From Arthrobacter globiformis (GTDB lineage Bacteria; Actinomycetota; Actinomycetes; Actinomycetales; Micrococcaceae), in the NCBI RefSeq assembly GCF_030818015.1, contig NZ_JAUSZX010000001.1:3906001-3970000 (forward strand): a DNA stretch of 64,000 bases, in the 5' to 3' direction. Below the pieces are notes generated by a model, which saw nothing but the letters and a program-made list of their open reading frames with translations, was not told where the DNA came from and made no database searches. Made by a program: the position numbers and the translations under genes. Position 1 is the first letter of the stretch; each line of letters opens with the position of its first letter. Below are positions 35,290-43,112 of this stretch, in pieces.

Positions 35290-35411
35290 AAGTACAACCG
35301 CTACCGGAGGGCACCACGGACAACGACTCAACGATCAGCGAGGCGGCCGACGCCGCGGAGGCTGCATCGAACACCAAGGCGCTCGACGTCGTCGCGCGTT
35401 CCGGTTTTGCT

Positions 35412-36140
35412 GTGATGGCCCTGCTGCACATCATCGTGGGCGCCATTGCGATTGCCCTGGCCTTCGGGTATCCCGGCGAGGCCGAACCCACCGGTGCCAT
35501 CGAACAGCTGGCAGCCAGTCCCTGGGGGCCGGCACTCATGTGGGCCGGCATGATCGGGTGCGCCGGGCTCTCCCTCTGGCAGCTGAGCGAGGCCACCCTC
35601 CGGGCCCGCCCCCTGCCCCGCAAGGAACGGATCGGGAAGCTGATCTCCTCGGGCTTCCTTGCGATCGCCTACGGCAGCGTCGGGCTCAGTTTCGGCGGCT
35701 TTGCGGTGGGGCTTCGCGGTGACTCCGGCGAGTCCACAAGGGACGTGAGCGCGGCCCTCCTCACCAGTCCCTTTGGCGGCGTGATCCTCAGTGCCCTGGG
35801 CCTGACCGTCATTGGCGTGGGCATCTACTTCGTGGTGAAGGGCTTCCGGCGGGGCTTCAAGGAGGAGCTCTTCCACTTCGACGGCACGCGCCGCGGCAAG
35901 ATCATCGATTCCCTGGGCGTGACTGGACACGTGGCCAAAGGCATCGCGCTGTTCCTGGCCGGCCTGCTCTTCGCCATCGCGGCCGCCAAACACACCCCTG
36001 AGGAATCCACCGGCCTCGACGGCAGCCTGAAGGCCCTCCGCGACCACGAGTACGGGCCCTACCTCCTGTTTGCCATCGGCGCAGGCTTCATTTGCTACGG
36101 AATCTTCGCCCTGGTCCGGTCAAAGTTCGGCAGGATGTAG
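35412..36140 (+). CDS. DUF1206 membrane protein
   Basis: A 242-residue (from the first standard start, GTG 35412) integral membrane protein with three repeats of a two-helix unit, as usual for DUF1206. Each repeat has the pattern ARxGFxxMALLHIIVG, KLISSGFLAIAYGSVGLSFGG, GHVAKGIALFLAGLLF. Homology clearly extends upstream through AADAAEAASNTKALDVVARSGFA, where no ATG, GTG or TTG is in frame. A perfect GGAGG (35306-35310) stands 5 bases before an in-frame ACG at 35316, so the true start may be this ACG (274 residues). Function unknown; often stress-associated in actinobacteria. Confidence 0.8.
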   Translation: MMALLHIIVGAIAIALAFGYPGEAEPTGAIEQLAASPWGPALMWAGMIGCAGLSLWQLSEATLRARPLPRKERIGKLISSGFLAIAYGSVGLSFGGFAVGLRGDSGESTRDVSAALLTSPFGGVILSALGLTVIGVGIYFVVKGFRRGFKEELFHFDGTRRGKIIDSLGVTGHVAKGIALFLAGLLFAIAAAKHTPEESTGLDGSLKALRDHEYGPYLLFAIGAGFICYGIFALVRSKFGRM

Positions 36141-36142
36141 TC

Positions 36143-37498
36143 ATGGAAAGGCGACGCATGAGGGGACAATCAAGCACTGGCACGGGAACGCAGGCAGAAG
36201 GGGCGACGGAGCGGGCAGCCGAGGTCGCCGGGCGCGGTTTTGCCGCGGTATTCCGGGCCGTCAAGGCAGTGCGCCCCTTCCGCCCCATTCATCCGCGGGG
36301 CATCAGCCTGGTTGGGGAACTGACCCTCACCGGTGCCACGGGCCGCACAGCAGCAGGTCTCCCGGGGCGCAGCGGAATCTCCTGGCTCGACGACGCCGGG
36401 ACGCGGCAGGTGCGCGGGCGGTTTTCCCGCTCGGTCGGGCTCCCTGAGTCGCTGCCGGACATTCTGGGCCTGGCGCTACGGTTGGGTGCCGGTGTCGGCG
36501 ACTCCGACGACGTCGCCGATGTCCTGTTCGCCTCGACCGGCTGGGGCGTGCCGGCCCGGTTCATGCTGCTGCCCAAGCTGGATGCTGGCACCGCAAAGTT
36601 CACCACGCTGATGCCCTACAAGGGTGCCAACGGCCCCGTCCTCCTGGGGCTGCGGACGCTGTCCCTGCCGGCGCGCGCCACAGGCAGGGCGGACACGGAC
36701 GGAAACTTCAAGGAGTCGCTGGCCACCGGTGATTGGACCCTGGCGTTGTCGTACGCCACCCCGGCTGGCCGGTGGGTGCAGGCCGGCCTGCTGCACCTGA
36801 GGGCCGCTCCCGACGGCGGGCGAACGGACGGCGGAGACAGGGCCGGCGGGGACACGGCCATCCGCTTCGATCCGCTGAAGCACCCCCTGCCCGGCGCCGG
36901 GACATACGCCTGGGCCCGCCGGCTCCGGGAGCGCTCGTACCGTGCCGCGCGGCGCCCCGCTCCGCGCGTTTCCGGCGACCCTCATCCCGCCGGGCTCAAA
37001 GCTGCAGACCGAAGCTCCGCCGCCCGGCGCCAGGGTTCGGCCGACGAAAGGAACACCATGTCAACCGTCACGCAGGTCTTCAATTCACCGGCATCGGCAG
37101 TCTGGACAGTGATAGCGGACGGCTGGCTCTATTCCGGCTGGGTGGTCGGAGCCTCGAGAATCCGCTCCGTGGACGCGCGCTGGCCGGAGGTCGGTGCCCT
37201 GCTCCACCACTCCGTGGGCGCCTGGCCGCTGCTCCTCAACGATTCCACCAGGGTGACGGCGGCCGAACCGGGCCAGCGGCTGGAGATGATCGCACGTGGC
37301 TGGCCAATCGGCGAGGCCAAGGTGATCCTCACCATTGAAGACCTCGGCGAACAGTGCAGGGTCACGATGGCCGAGGACGCGGTCCGCGGCCCGGGCTTGG
37401 CGGTTCCCAAGGCGCTGCGCGACCCGATCATCACGGTGCGCAACCGGGAAACGCTCCAGCGCCTCGAGCTCATGGCCGCCGGCGGCGCGGGAGCTTAA
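36143..37498 (+). CDS. Two-part protein: unknown actinobacterial domain fused to SRPBCC domain
   Basis: A single open frame of 451 residues begins 2 bp after the DUF1206 stop. Residues about 1-270 are a conserved domain (VRPFRPIHPRGISLVGELT, LPDILGLALRLG, FDPLKHPLPGAGTYAWARRLRERSYRAA) loosely reminiscent of the catalase fold but without heme ligands that I can identify. Residues 306-451 are a START/SRPBCC-type domain (STVTQVFNSPASAVWTVIADGWLY) like those binding hydrophobic ligands. An internal ATG at 37058 with AAAGGA upstream would give the 146-residue SRPBCC protein alone. There is no stop between the parts, so either a true fusion or two proteins from one frame. The 3' end is tandemly duplicated. 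Confidence 0.75.
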   Translation: MERRRMRGQSSTGTGTQAEGATERAAEVAGRGFAAVFRAVKAVRPFRPIHPRGISLVGELTLTGATGRTAAGLPGRSGISWLDDAGTRQVRGRFSRSVGLPESLPDILGLALRLGAGVGDSDDVADVLFASTGWGVPARFMLLPKLDAGTAKFTTLMPYKGANGPVLLGLRTLSLPARATGRADTDGNFKESLATGDWTLALSYATPAGRWVQAGLLHLRAAPDGGRTDGGDRAGGDTAIRFDPLKHPLPGAGTYAWARRLRERSYRAARRPAPRVSGDPHPAGLKAADRSSAARRQGSADERNTMSTVTQVFNSPASAVWTVIADGWLYSGWVVGASRIRSVDARWPEVGALLHHSVGAWPLLLNDSTRVTAAEPGQRLEMIARGWPIGEAKVILTIEDLGEQCRVTMAEDAVRGPGLAVPKALRDPIITVRNRETLQRLELMAAGGAGA

Positions 37499-37540
37499 AC
37501 CAACGGGGAGCCGGCGGCGCGGGAGCTTAAACCAACGGGG
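37478..37540. repeat. 31-bp tandem duplication of a gene end including its stop codon
   Basis: The 31-bp unit starting GCCGGCGGCGCGGGAGCTTAA (positions 37478-37508) is repeated exactly at 37510-37540. The first copy contains the last codons and stop of the SRPBCC gene; the second is a silent copy behind it. Slippage-type duplication; a similar event is seen behind rarD. Confidence 0.9.
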
Positions 37541-37543
37541 GCC

Positions 37544-37582
37544 ACTTCGCGCCCAATATTCCATCTGGAACGGGCGCGAAGT
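37544..37582. terminator. Inverted repeat between convergent genes
   Basis: ACTTCGCGCCC (37544-37554) and GGGCGCGAAGT (37572-37582) pair perfectly over 11 bp around a 17-base loop. The position between the SRPBCC gene end (37498) and the fpr copy 2 end (37655) suits a bidirectional terminator. Confidence 0.65.
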
Positions 37583-37640
37583 CCCCACCCGCACCCTAGC
37601 CTCGCAAGCTCGGCCAGGGAACCCTGCGGGTGTGGCCCCC
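37581..37640 (-). repeat. Dispersed copy of the 24.7-kb intergenic repeat
   Basis: Read on the minus strand this 60-bp stretch follows the gab-region repeat: GGGGGCCAC, then GCAGGGTTCCCTGGCCGA (18 bases identical), GCGAGG, TAGGG and GCGGGTGGGGA in the same order. It contains the same CAGGG-TT-CCCTG inverted repeat. So the repeat is a family dispersed in intergenic DNA, here just downstream of fpr copy 2. Confidence 0.75.
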
Positions 37641-37654
37641 GTCTCCGTCAGAGG

Positions 37655-39145
37655 TTAGACGCTGGCGGCGATCCCGTCGCGGGAGATGGAGACCATGTCC
37701 TCGCGCGGCACCACCTTGATGCGCTCACGCACAACCTCAACGCCGTGGGAGCCGCCGGCGGCGGTGGCCTCGGCGCCGAGGGCGAGTTCGTGGGCGTCCA
37801 GTGCCAGCCAGCCTTCCCAGGTGGTGTATTCCACGCCCCGGCTTTCGAGCAGGTCGACGACGGCGCTGGCAGCGGGCGCCTCGGCAACCGGCAGGTTCTC
37901 GCGGTCTTCCAGCAGGAAGGTCACGGTCTCCAGGGCATCGCCCTTGGTGTGGCCGATCAGGCCCACCGGTCCGCGCTTGATCCAGCCGGTGGCGTAGATG
38001 CCGGGGACGTGCTCGCCGGAGGCGTCCAGGACGCGGCCGCCGGCGTTCGGGACGACGCCCTTCTTGTGGTCGAACTCGATCTCCGGCAGGGCCGAACCGA
38101 AATAGCCGATGGCGCGGTAGACGGCCTGGACCGGGTAGTCGATGTACTCGCCGGTGCCACGGGCGTTGCCCGTGCCGTCCAGTTCGGTGCGCTCAAACTT
38201 AATGCCGCTGACACGCCCGGGGTTCTCGGCGTCGTCGTAAATTTCGACCGGGCTGTGCAGGAAGTGCAGGTGCAGGCGGCGGGAGGCCTTGAGCTCGGAG
38301 ACGTCCTCGGGCTGCTCGGCGATCCAGTTGGTGAGCGTGCCCACCATGGTTTTGATCTGATTGTTGCTCTGGATCTGCCGGTCCGATTCCTCGTCGAACT
38401 CGAAGTCCTCCGGGTACAGGATGATGTCCACGTCCTTGGAGTGGGACAGTTCGCGGAGCTCCAGCGGGGTGAACTTGACCTGGGCTGGGCCGCGGCGGCC
38501 GAAGACATGGACGTCGGTGACGGGCGATGCCTTCAGGCCGGCGTAGACGTTGTCCGGGATCTCGGAGACCAGCAGGTCGTCGGCGTGCTTGGAGAGGACG
38601 CGGGCCACGTCGAGGGCGACGTTGCCGTTGCCGATCACGGCGATTTCCTTGGCGTCCAGCGGCCATTCGCGGGAAACGTCCGGGTGGCCGTCGTACCAGG
38701 AGACGAAGTCCGCGCCGCCGAAGGAGCCCTCGAGTTCGATGCCCGGGATGTTCAGGTCGGCGTCCTTGATGGCGCCGGTGGCGAAGATGACGGCGTCATA
38801 GTGCGCGCGCAGGTCCTCGATGGAGAGGTCCGTGCCGTAGTCGACGTTTCCGAAGAAGCGGATGTCGCCGCGGTCCAGGACCTTGTGCAGGGCGTTGACG
38901 ATGCCCTTGATGCGCGGGTGGTCCGGGGCCACGCCGTAGCGGATCAGGCCGTAGGGTGCCGGGTAGCGGTCAAAGAGGTCGATGCTCACGGTCAGCTCGC
39001 CGCTCTTGACGGCCTCGCTCTTGGTGAGGATGTCCGCTGCGTAGACGCCGGCCGGGCCGGATCCGATGACGGCCACGCGCAACGGGCGGGCGGCGGTTCC
39101 TACGGTGGTGCTGGTTGACACGGCTGTGTTCCTTTTCTTCTGCAT
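37655..39145 (-). CDS. Ferredoxin-NADP reductase, FprA-like (copy 2, in the cobA operon)
   Basis: A 496-residue adrenodoxin-reductase-type flavoprotein, closely similar to the copy at 18179-19612 along its whole length. FAD motif VAVIGSGPAGVYAAD, NADP motif IGNGNVALDVARVL, C-terminal TGWIKRGPVGLIGHTKGDA. It follows cobA by 63 bp in the same direction and should supply electrons through ferredoxin to the siroheme sulfite reductase encoded at 50.7 kb. Two starts are possible: ATG 39145, whose ribosome site and AUG lie in the 3' arm of a leader hairpin, or GTG 39121 with AAAGGA upstream, which fits copy 1 better. Confidence 0.92.
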   Translation of the reverse strand: MQKKRNTAVSTSTTVGTAARPLRVAVIGSGPAGVYAADILTKSEAVKSGELTVSIDLFDRYPAPYGLIRYGVAPDHPRIKGIVNALHKVLDRGDIRFFGNVDYGTDLSIEDLRAHYDAVIFATGAIKDADLNIPGIELEGSFGGADFVSWYDGHPDVSREWPLDAKEIAVIGNGNVALDVARVLSKHADDLLVSEIPDNVYAGLKASPVTDVHVFGRRGPAQVKFTPLELRELSHSKDVDIILYPEDFEFDEESDRQIQSNNQIKTMVGTLTNWIAEQPEDVSELKASRRLHLHFLHSPVEIYDDAENPGRVSGIKFERTELDGTGNARGTGEYIDYPVQAVYRAIGYFGSALPEIEFDHKKGVVPNAGGRVLDASGEHVPGIYATGWIKRGPVGLIGHTKGDALETVTFLLEDRENLPVAEAPAASAVVDLLESRGVEYTTWEGWLALDAHELALGAEATAAGGSHGVEVVRERIKVVPREDMVSISRDGIAASV

Positions 39146-39204
39146 CGGTTGCTCCGTAGACGCCCTTTTGAACCTTCATAAGGGCAGTTATGGAGCAATC
39201 GATG
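39143..39204 (-). promoter_or_regulatory. Leader hairpin that hides the fpr copy 2 start, between cobA and fpr
   Basis: In the mRNA, CAUCGAUUGCUCC pairs with GGAGCAACCGAUG (12 of 13 positions). Inside, after symmetrical 6-base loops, GCCCUU pairs with AAGGGC. The 3' arm holds the GGAG ribosome site and the AUG of fpr. The 5' arm starts 4 bases after the cobA stop codon, so a ribosome ending cobA would open it: a translational coupling device is likely. A terminator or attenuator is the alternative. Confidence 0.6.
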
Positions 39205-39208
39205 GGTT

Positions 39209-40480
39209 TCAGGGGGTGAGAACGCGGGTGGTGCTGGTGCGGGGCTTGTTGGGGCTGGTGGTGCTGTAGTCAGCGGTTTTGAAGTGCGACGGCGCGAAGG
39301 GGCTGACGCGGACAACGTCACCGATGACGATCACTGCTGGATTGGCGACGCCGGCGGCCTCAGCCTGGTCGGCTATGGTGCCGAGGGTGCCGATGGTGAC
39401 GCGCTGGTCCGGCAGGTAGCCGTTTTCAACAATACCAACTGGTGTGTCATCGGGCAGGCCGGCGTTGCCGAGGGCGGACGCGGATTCGCGCAGCTGGCCC
39501 ACGCCCATGAGGAGCACCACGGTGTGGTCGGCGCGGGCCGGGATCTCGGACAGTTCCTCGTGGCCGGTGACAACGCTGAAGCCCTTGGCCAGGCCGCGGT
39601 GCGTGACCGGGATACCGGCGGCCGCGGGGACGGAGATCGCGGATGTCACACCGGAAACCACTTCCACCTCGACGCCGTGCTGGCGGCAGAATTCTGCTTC
39701 CTCGCCGCCGCGGCCCAGGACGTAGGGGTCGCCGCCTTTGAGGCGCACCACGCGGTGGCCTTGCAGCGCCTCCTCGACCAAGATTCGGTTGATCTCGGCC
39801 TGGGGCACGGGGTGGTGGCCGGGGGTCTTGCCGACCTCGATGACGCGGACATCCGGCGCGAGTTCGTTGAGCAGTTCACGCGGACCGAGTCGGTCGGCGA
39901 CGACAACGTCGGCCTGGCCCAGCAGCCGGCGGCCGCGGACGGTGATGAGGCCGGTGTCGCCGGGGCCGCCGCCGACGAGGGCTACCGATCCCCGGTGGGC
40001 GCGCCGGCGGCGCAGCGGCAGGTCGCCGGACTCCAGGGCGGTGGCGACTGCGTCGCGCAGGGCCATGGCACGGCGAGGGTCTCCCCCGGCATTGACGGCG
40101 ATCTTGACGTCGTCCACCACGGCGACGGCGGGCGTCCAGGCGGCGGAGGACTCATGGTCGGAGGCATTGACGCACCAGACGCGCTGCGCCTCGGCGTCGC
40201 CCGCTACGCGGGTGTCGACGGCGGGATCGCCGGTGGCGGTCTGGACGAACCAGACGCCGTCGACGTCGTCGGAGCGGTAGGTGCGGGGCTGCCAGATGAG
40301 CAGGCCGGCGTCGGCGAGTTCGCGGAGCGCGGCGGTGGCCTCGGGGGCTACCACGGTGACGCGGGCACCGGCGTCGAGCAGGCCCTTCGCGCGGCGCGCA
40401 GCAACGCGTCCGCCGCCCACTACCAGCACGGGGCGGCCAAGGAGGCGCAACGCCGTGGGGTAAATGTCCTGAATTGCCAT
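39209..40480 (-). CDS. cobA: Siroheme synthase: precorrin-2 dehydrogenase / uroporphyrinogen-III methyltransferase fusion
   Basis: A 423-residue two-domain enzyme. Residues 1-160 are a Met8/CysG-N-like precorrin-2 dehydrogenase (RPVLVVGGGRVAARRAKGLLDAGARVTVVAPE). Residues about 165-415 are the SAM-dependent uroporphyrinogen-III C-methyltransferase (VALVGGGPGDTGLITVRG, RLKGGDPYVLGRGGEE, GVTSAISVPAAAGIPVTHRG). Together they turn uroporphyrinogen III into sirohydrochlorin; iron insertion would be done by the CbiX-like protein at 52551. Siroheme is the cofactor of the sulfite reductase here. First gene of cobA-fpr. Its promoter carries the sulfur block described at 40487-40557, and its start is probably leaderless. 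Confidence 0.93.
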   Translation of the reverse strand: MAIQDIYPTALRLLGRPVLVVGGGRVAARRAKGLLDAGARVTVVAPEATAALRELADAGLLIWQPRTYRSDDVDGVWFVQTATGDPAVDTRVAGDAEAQRVWCVNASDHESSAAWTPAVAVVDDVKIAVNAGGDPRRAMALRDAVATALESGDLPLRRRRAHRGSVALVGGGPGDTGLITVRGRRLLGQADVVVADRLGPRELLNELAPDVRVIEVGKTPGHHPVPQAEINRILVEEALQGHRVVRLKGGDPYVLGRGGEEAEFCRQHGVEVEVVSGVTSAISVPAAAGIPVTHRGLAKGFSVVTGHEELSEIPARADHTVVLLMGVGQLRESASALGNAGLPDDTPVGIVENGYLPDQRVTIGTLGTIADQAEAAGVANPAVIVIGDVVRVSPFAPSHFKTADYSTTSPNKPRTSTTRVLTP

Positions 40481-40486
40481 GGATCA

Positions 40487-40557
40487 ACGGTAGGGCCGCG
40501 TCACATTCCCCAACAACGCAACGGAAACACCAGTTCACGCAAGGTAACGCTGCGTCA
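40487..40557 (-). promoter_or_regulatory. Sulfur-regulon promoter of cobA-fpr
   Basis: Minus strand, upstream to downstream: TGACG (40553-40557), 13 nt, CGTGA, 7 nt, TTTCCG, 5 nt, TTG (40514-40516). The TTG begins a -35 box, followed by 18 nt and the -10 TACCGT (40487-40492), which ends 6 nt before the ATG. The block of 44 bp ends 33 nt before the start, exactly as at the ssu-type and sir promoters in this window. Confidence 0.7.
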
Positions 40558-40680
40558 CATTAGTTTCTCCCAAGGTTTAAGCCCTGCGCGTGCATTCGGG
40601 ACGAAGAATGTCTGTGGCCAGCCCTACAATAACTGGGATCGGGATCGCCGATCGGTCTCAACATGGGGGAAGGGGACTAG

Positions 40681-42846
40681 TTGTCTCTGCACGAAAACGT
40701 CCATCCGCGGACGCGCCCTGGTCTTCTGACCAGGAGCATTGCCACAGCCGGCAGCATCGCGTTGCTTGCCGGACTTCTGATGGCTCCGGCAGCCCAGGCG
40801 CTGCCGATGGAAACAGGCACTGTCACGGAGCCCGCACCGGCTCCGGTTGAGCCGGTACCGGTAGACCCGGCACCGGCCGACCCGGCTCCGGCAGGAGAGC
40901 CGTCAGCCGAGGCCACGCCGACGGAAACCGCACCCGCCGACGCCGCGCCGGTGGAAACCGCACCCGCCGAGGTGCTTCCCGCGGAAGTTGTGCCCACGGA
41001 GGTGACACCAGCCGCACCGGAAAACATCAGCTTGCCGGTAATCGAAGGGGATCCCGTCGTAGACGGCAACCTCACCTCCACGGGCGGTCAGTGGAGCGGC
41101 GCCGGCTGGATCCAATACACCTGGATCATCGACGGGGTTCCCGTCCAGACCGCCGGTCACGTGGTTGGCGAAGCTGATGTCCTCAAAATCATCCCCGCCA
41201 TGGCCGGCAAGAGCGTCCAGCTCACTGTGACGGCATCATCGGACGCACAGGCCGCCGGAACCGAAGCATCAGCCGTGGCCGTCAGTGTGAGACCGGCGGC
41301 CTTCACTGTTGCCTGGAGCAACGCGGTGACCGGCAGGCCCGCAGTCGGGCAGGAACTGCGGTTGAACCCGCTGACCACCCAGGGAACCGTGACCTACCAG
41401 TGGTTCCGCGGAGCCGTGGCCATCACGTCGGCGACAGCCCCACGCTATACAGTCACCCCTGGCGACGTGGGACAGAAGCTGTGGGCCAAGGTGACCCTGT
41501 CTGCCCCGGGCTACTTATCCAAGCAACTCTCGTCCGTTCAGGTCGTAGGTGTCACCGCGACATTCGTGGCAGCACCTGTGCCCACCATTGGCGGAACCGC
41601 ACGCGTGGGCCAGGTGCAGACGGCGAATGCAGGAGCGTGGGCTCCCGGCGGTGCAGCGCTGTCCTACCAGTGGTACCGGGGAACAACGGCTATCGCAGGA
41701 GCCGTCGGCTATAGGTACACCGCGACGGCGGCTGACTACGGCAAGGCCCTCAAGGTGCGGGTGCGGGCAACCAAGGCCGGCTTCGTAACACTGGACCGCT
41801 ACTCCACTGCCCGCACAATTGGTGCGGGAACAATCGTGGCCACCAAATCTCTCCTCGTGACAGGTGTACACCGGTACGGACAGACGCTTCGCATATCGCA
41901 GGGCTGGACGCCCGGAGTCACACTCAAATACCAGTGGTACCGGAACGGCGTGGCGATCCGGGGAGGAACGGCTTCGTCGCTTTACCTCAATCCCGGTTTT
42001 ATCGGTTCCAGGGTGAACGTGAAGGTCACCGTCTCCAAGGCCGGCTACGCGAGCCGCGCGGCCAGTACCAAGCTCGTCACGGTGGGCAAGGCCGTGATCA
42101 CGCCAAGAACAGCACCGAAGGTCACCGGAGGCCAGTGGCTAGGGGCGACACTCACGGCGAACCCGGGCACCTACTCGCCGGCACCTTCCGCCTACGGATA
42201 CCAGTGGTACCGGAATGGCGTGGCAATCTCCGGCGCACGGTACAAGACCTACCGGATAGCCGCCGCAGATAACGGGAAGTCTCTTTCGGTAAGAGTCTGG
42301 GCCAGCAAGACCCACTACGACACCCGCGCGGCAGGGAGCCCCGCAGTGAAACTGCCCACTTGGGCGGTGACCGTTCTTCGCGGTGACGGCACTTACAGGG
42401 TGGGAACCCAGATCAAGCCGGGCCTGTACAAATCCACTGGCGGATCCTTCTGCTACTGGGCACGTCTTCGCGGGTTCTCGGGAAACGTTAGTGACATCAA
42501 CGCGAACGACATCGTCTCAGGTGTGACCTACGTGCAGATCCTTCCTGGTGACGTTGGCTTCGAAAGCGATGGTTGTGGAGCGTGGACCACTGTCCCGTCA
42601 ACTGGGGCAAGGGCTACAAGCATCACCCGGGACGGCACCTACCGGGTGGGGATCGACATCCTGCCGGGAACGTACTACGGATTCGCTTCGGGGGACTTCT
42701 GCTACTGGGAAACCTTGAGCGGGTTTACCGGAACGTTTAACGAAATCTATGACAACGACATCCCCTCCGGGTGGATCGTCGTGACCATTCCGTCGTGGGC
42801 CAGGGGCTTCTCAGTCCATGGCTGCGGGACATTGACCCGCGGCTAA
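40681..42846 (+). CDS. Secreted protein with Ig-like repeats and twin C-terminal Cys domains
   Basis: A 721-residue exported protein starting at TTG 40681 with AAGGGG five bases upstream. A signal peptide (about 1-40, ending AAQA) precedes a Pro/Ala/Glu-rich low-complexity stalk (about 45-115). About five Ig-like repeats follow (each with YQWYRNGVAI or similar and a KAGY/KAGF strand), related to the Ig-like repeat in the heme peroxidase. At the end are two copies of a 70-residue unit with DGTYRVG, FCYWxxLxGF and GC, each with two cysteines. No anchor or catalytic motif is seen, so it may be a surface or adhesion protein. Divergent from cobA; TACAAT at 40625-40630 is a good -10. Confidence 0.82.
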   Translation: MSLHENVHPRTRPGLLTRSIATAGSIALLAGLLMAPAAQALPMETGTVTEPAPAPVEPVPVDPAPADPAPAGEPSAEATPTETAPADAAPVETAPAEVLPAEVVPTEVTPAAPENISLPVIEGDPVVDGNLTSTGGQWSGAGWIQYTWIIDGVPVQTAGHVVGEADVLKIIPAMAGKSVQLTVTASSDAQAAGTEASAVAVSVRPAAFTVAWSNAVTGRPAVGQELRLNPLTTQGTVTYQWFRGAVAITSATAPRYTVTPGDVGQKLWAKVTLSAPGYLSKQLSSVQVVGVTATFVAAPVPTIGGTARVGQVQTANAGAWAPGGAALSYQWYRGTTAIAGAVGYRYTATAADYGKALKVRVRATKAGFVTLDRYSTARTIGAGTIVATKSLLVTGVHRYGQTLRISQGWTPGVTLKYQWYRNGVAIRGGTASSLYLNPGFIGSRVNVKVTVSKAGYASRAASTKLVTVGKAVITPRTAPKVTGGQWLGATLTANPGTYSPAPSAYGYQWYRNGVAISGARYKTYRIAAADNGKSLSVRVWASKTHYDTRAAGSPAVKLPTWAVTVLRGDGTYRVGTQIKPGLYKSTGGSFCYWARLRGFSGNVSDINANDIVSGVTYVQILPGDVGFESDGCGAWTTVPSTGARATSITRDGTYRVGIDILPGTYYGFASGDFCYWETLSGFTGTFNEIYDNDIPSGWIVVTIPSWARGFSVHGCGTLTRG

Positions 42847-42860
42847 CCTCCGGACAGCAG

Positions 42861-42898
42861 AAAGCCCGACGGCGATTACCGCCGTCGGGCTTTTCTTA
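42861..42898 (+). terminator. Rho-independent terminator after the Ig-repeat gene
   Basis: AAAGCCCGACGGCG (42861-42874) pairs perfectly with CGCCGTCGGGCTTT (42880-42893) around ATTAC, followed by TTCTT. A textbook terminator 15 bp past the stop codon. Confidence 0.93.
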
Positions 42899-42971
42899 TG
42901 CCCTCGGAGCGGTTGGTCCGGTACCGCCGCGGGGCACTTTGACGGCAAGAACGGCCAGAATCCTCCTCATC

Positions 42972-43005
42972 CTCGGCGTGTCCCATGTCTCGGCGTGTCC
43001 CATGT
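42972..43005. repeat. 17-bp perfect tandem repeat
   Basis: CTCGGCGTGTCCCATGT occurs twice head to tail (42972-42988, 42989-43005) in the gap between the Ig-repeat gene and the ABC permease gene. A partial third echo (GTCAATGTG) follows. No role is evident. Confidence 0.9.
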
Positions 43006-43059
43006 CAATGTGCCCCGGTTGGGTCGCGGAGAAGGCACCTCAGGGACAACAGACAGCAG

Positions 43060-43092
43060 AAAGCCCGACGGCGGGAGTCGCCGTCGGGCTTT
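43060..43092 (-). terminator. Terminator after the ABC transporter operon, identical arms to 42861
   Basis: The same 14-base arms as at 42861-42893 occur again (43060-43073 and 43079-43092), even with the same ACAGCAG lead, but with loop GGAGT. On the minus strand the right-arm complement ends in TTTCTG, suiting termination of the operon that stops at 43113. Confidence 0.85.
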
Positions 43093-43112
43093 CGGGTTCA
43101 GTGCGGAGGTCC

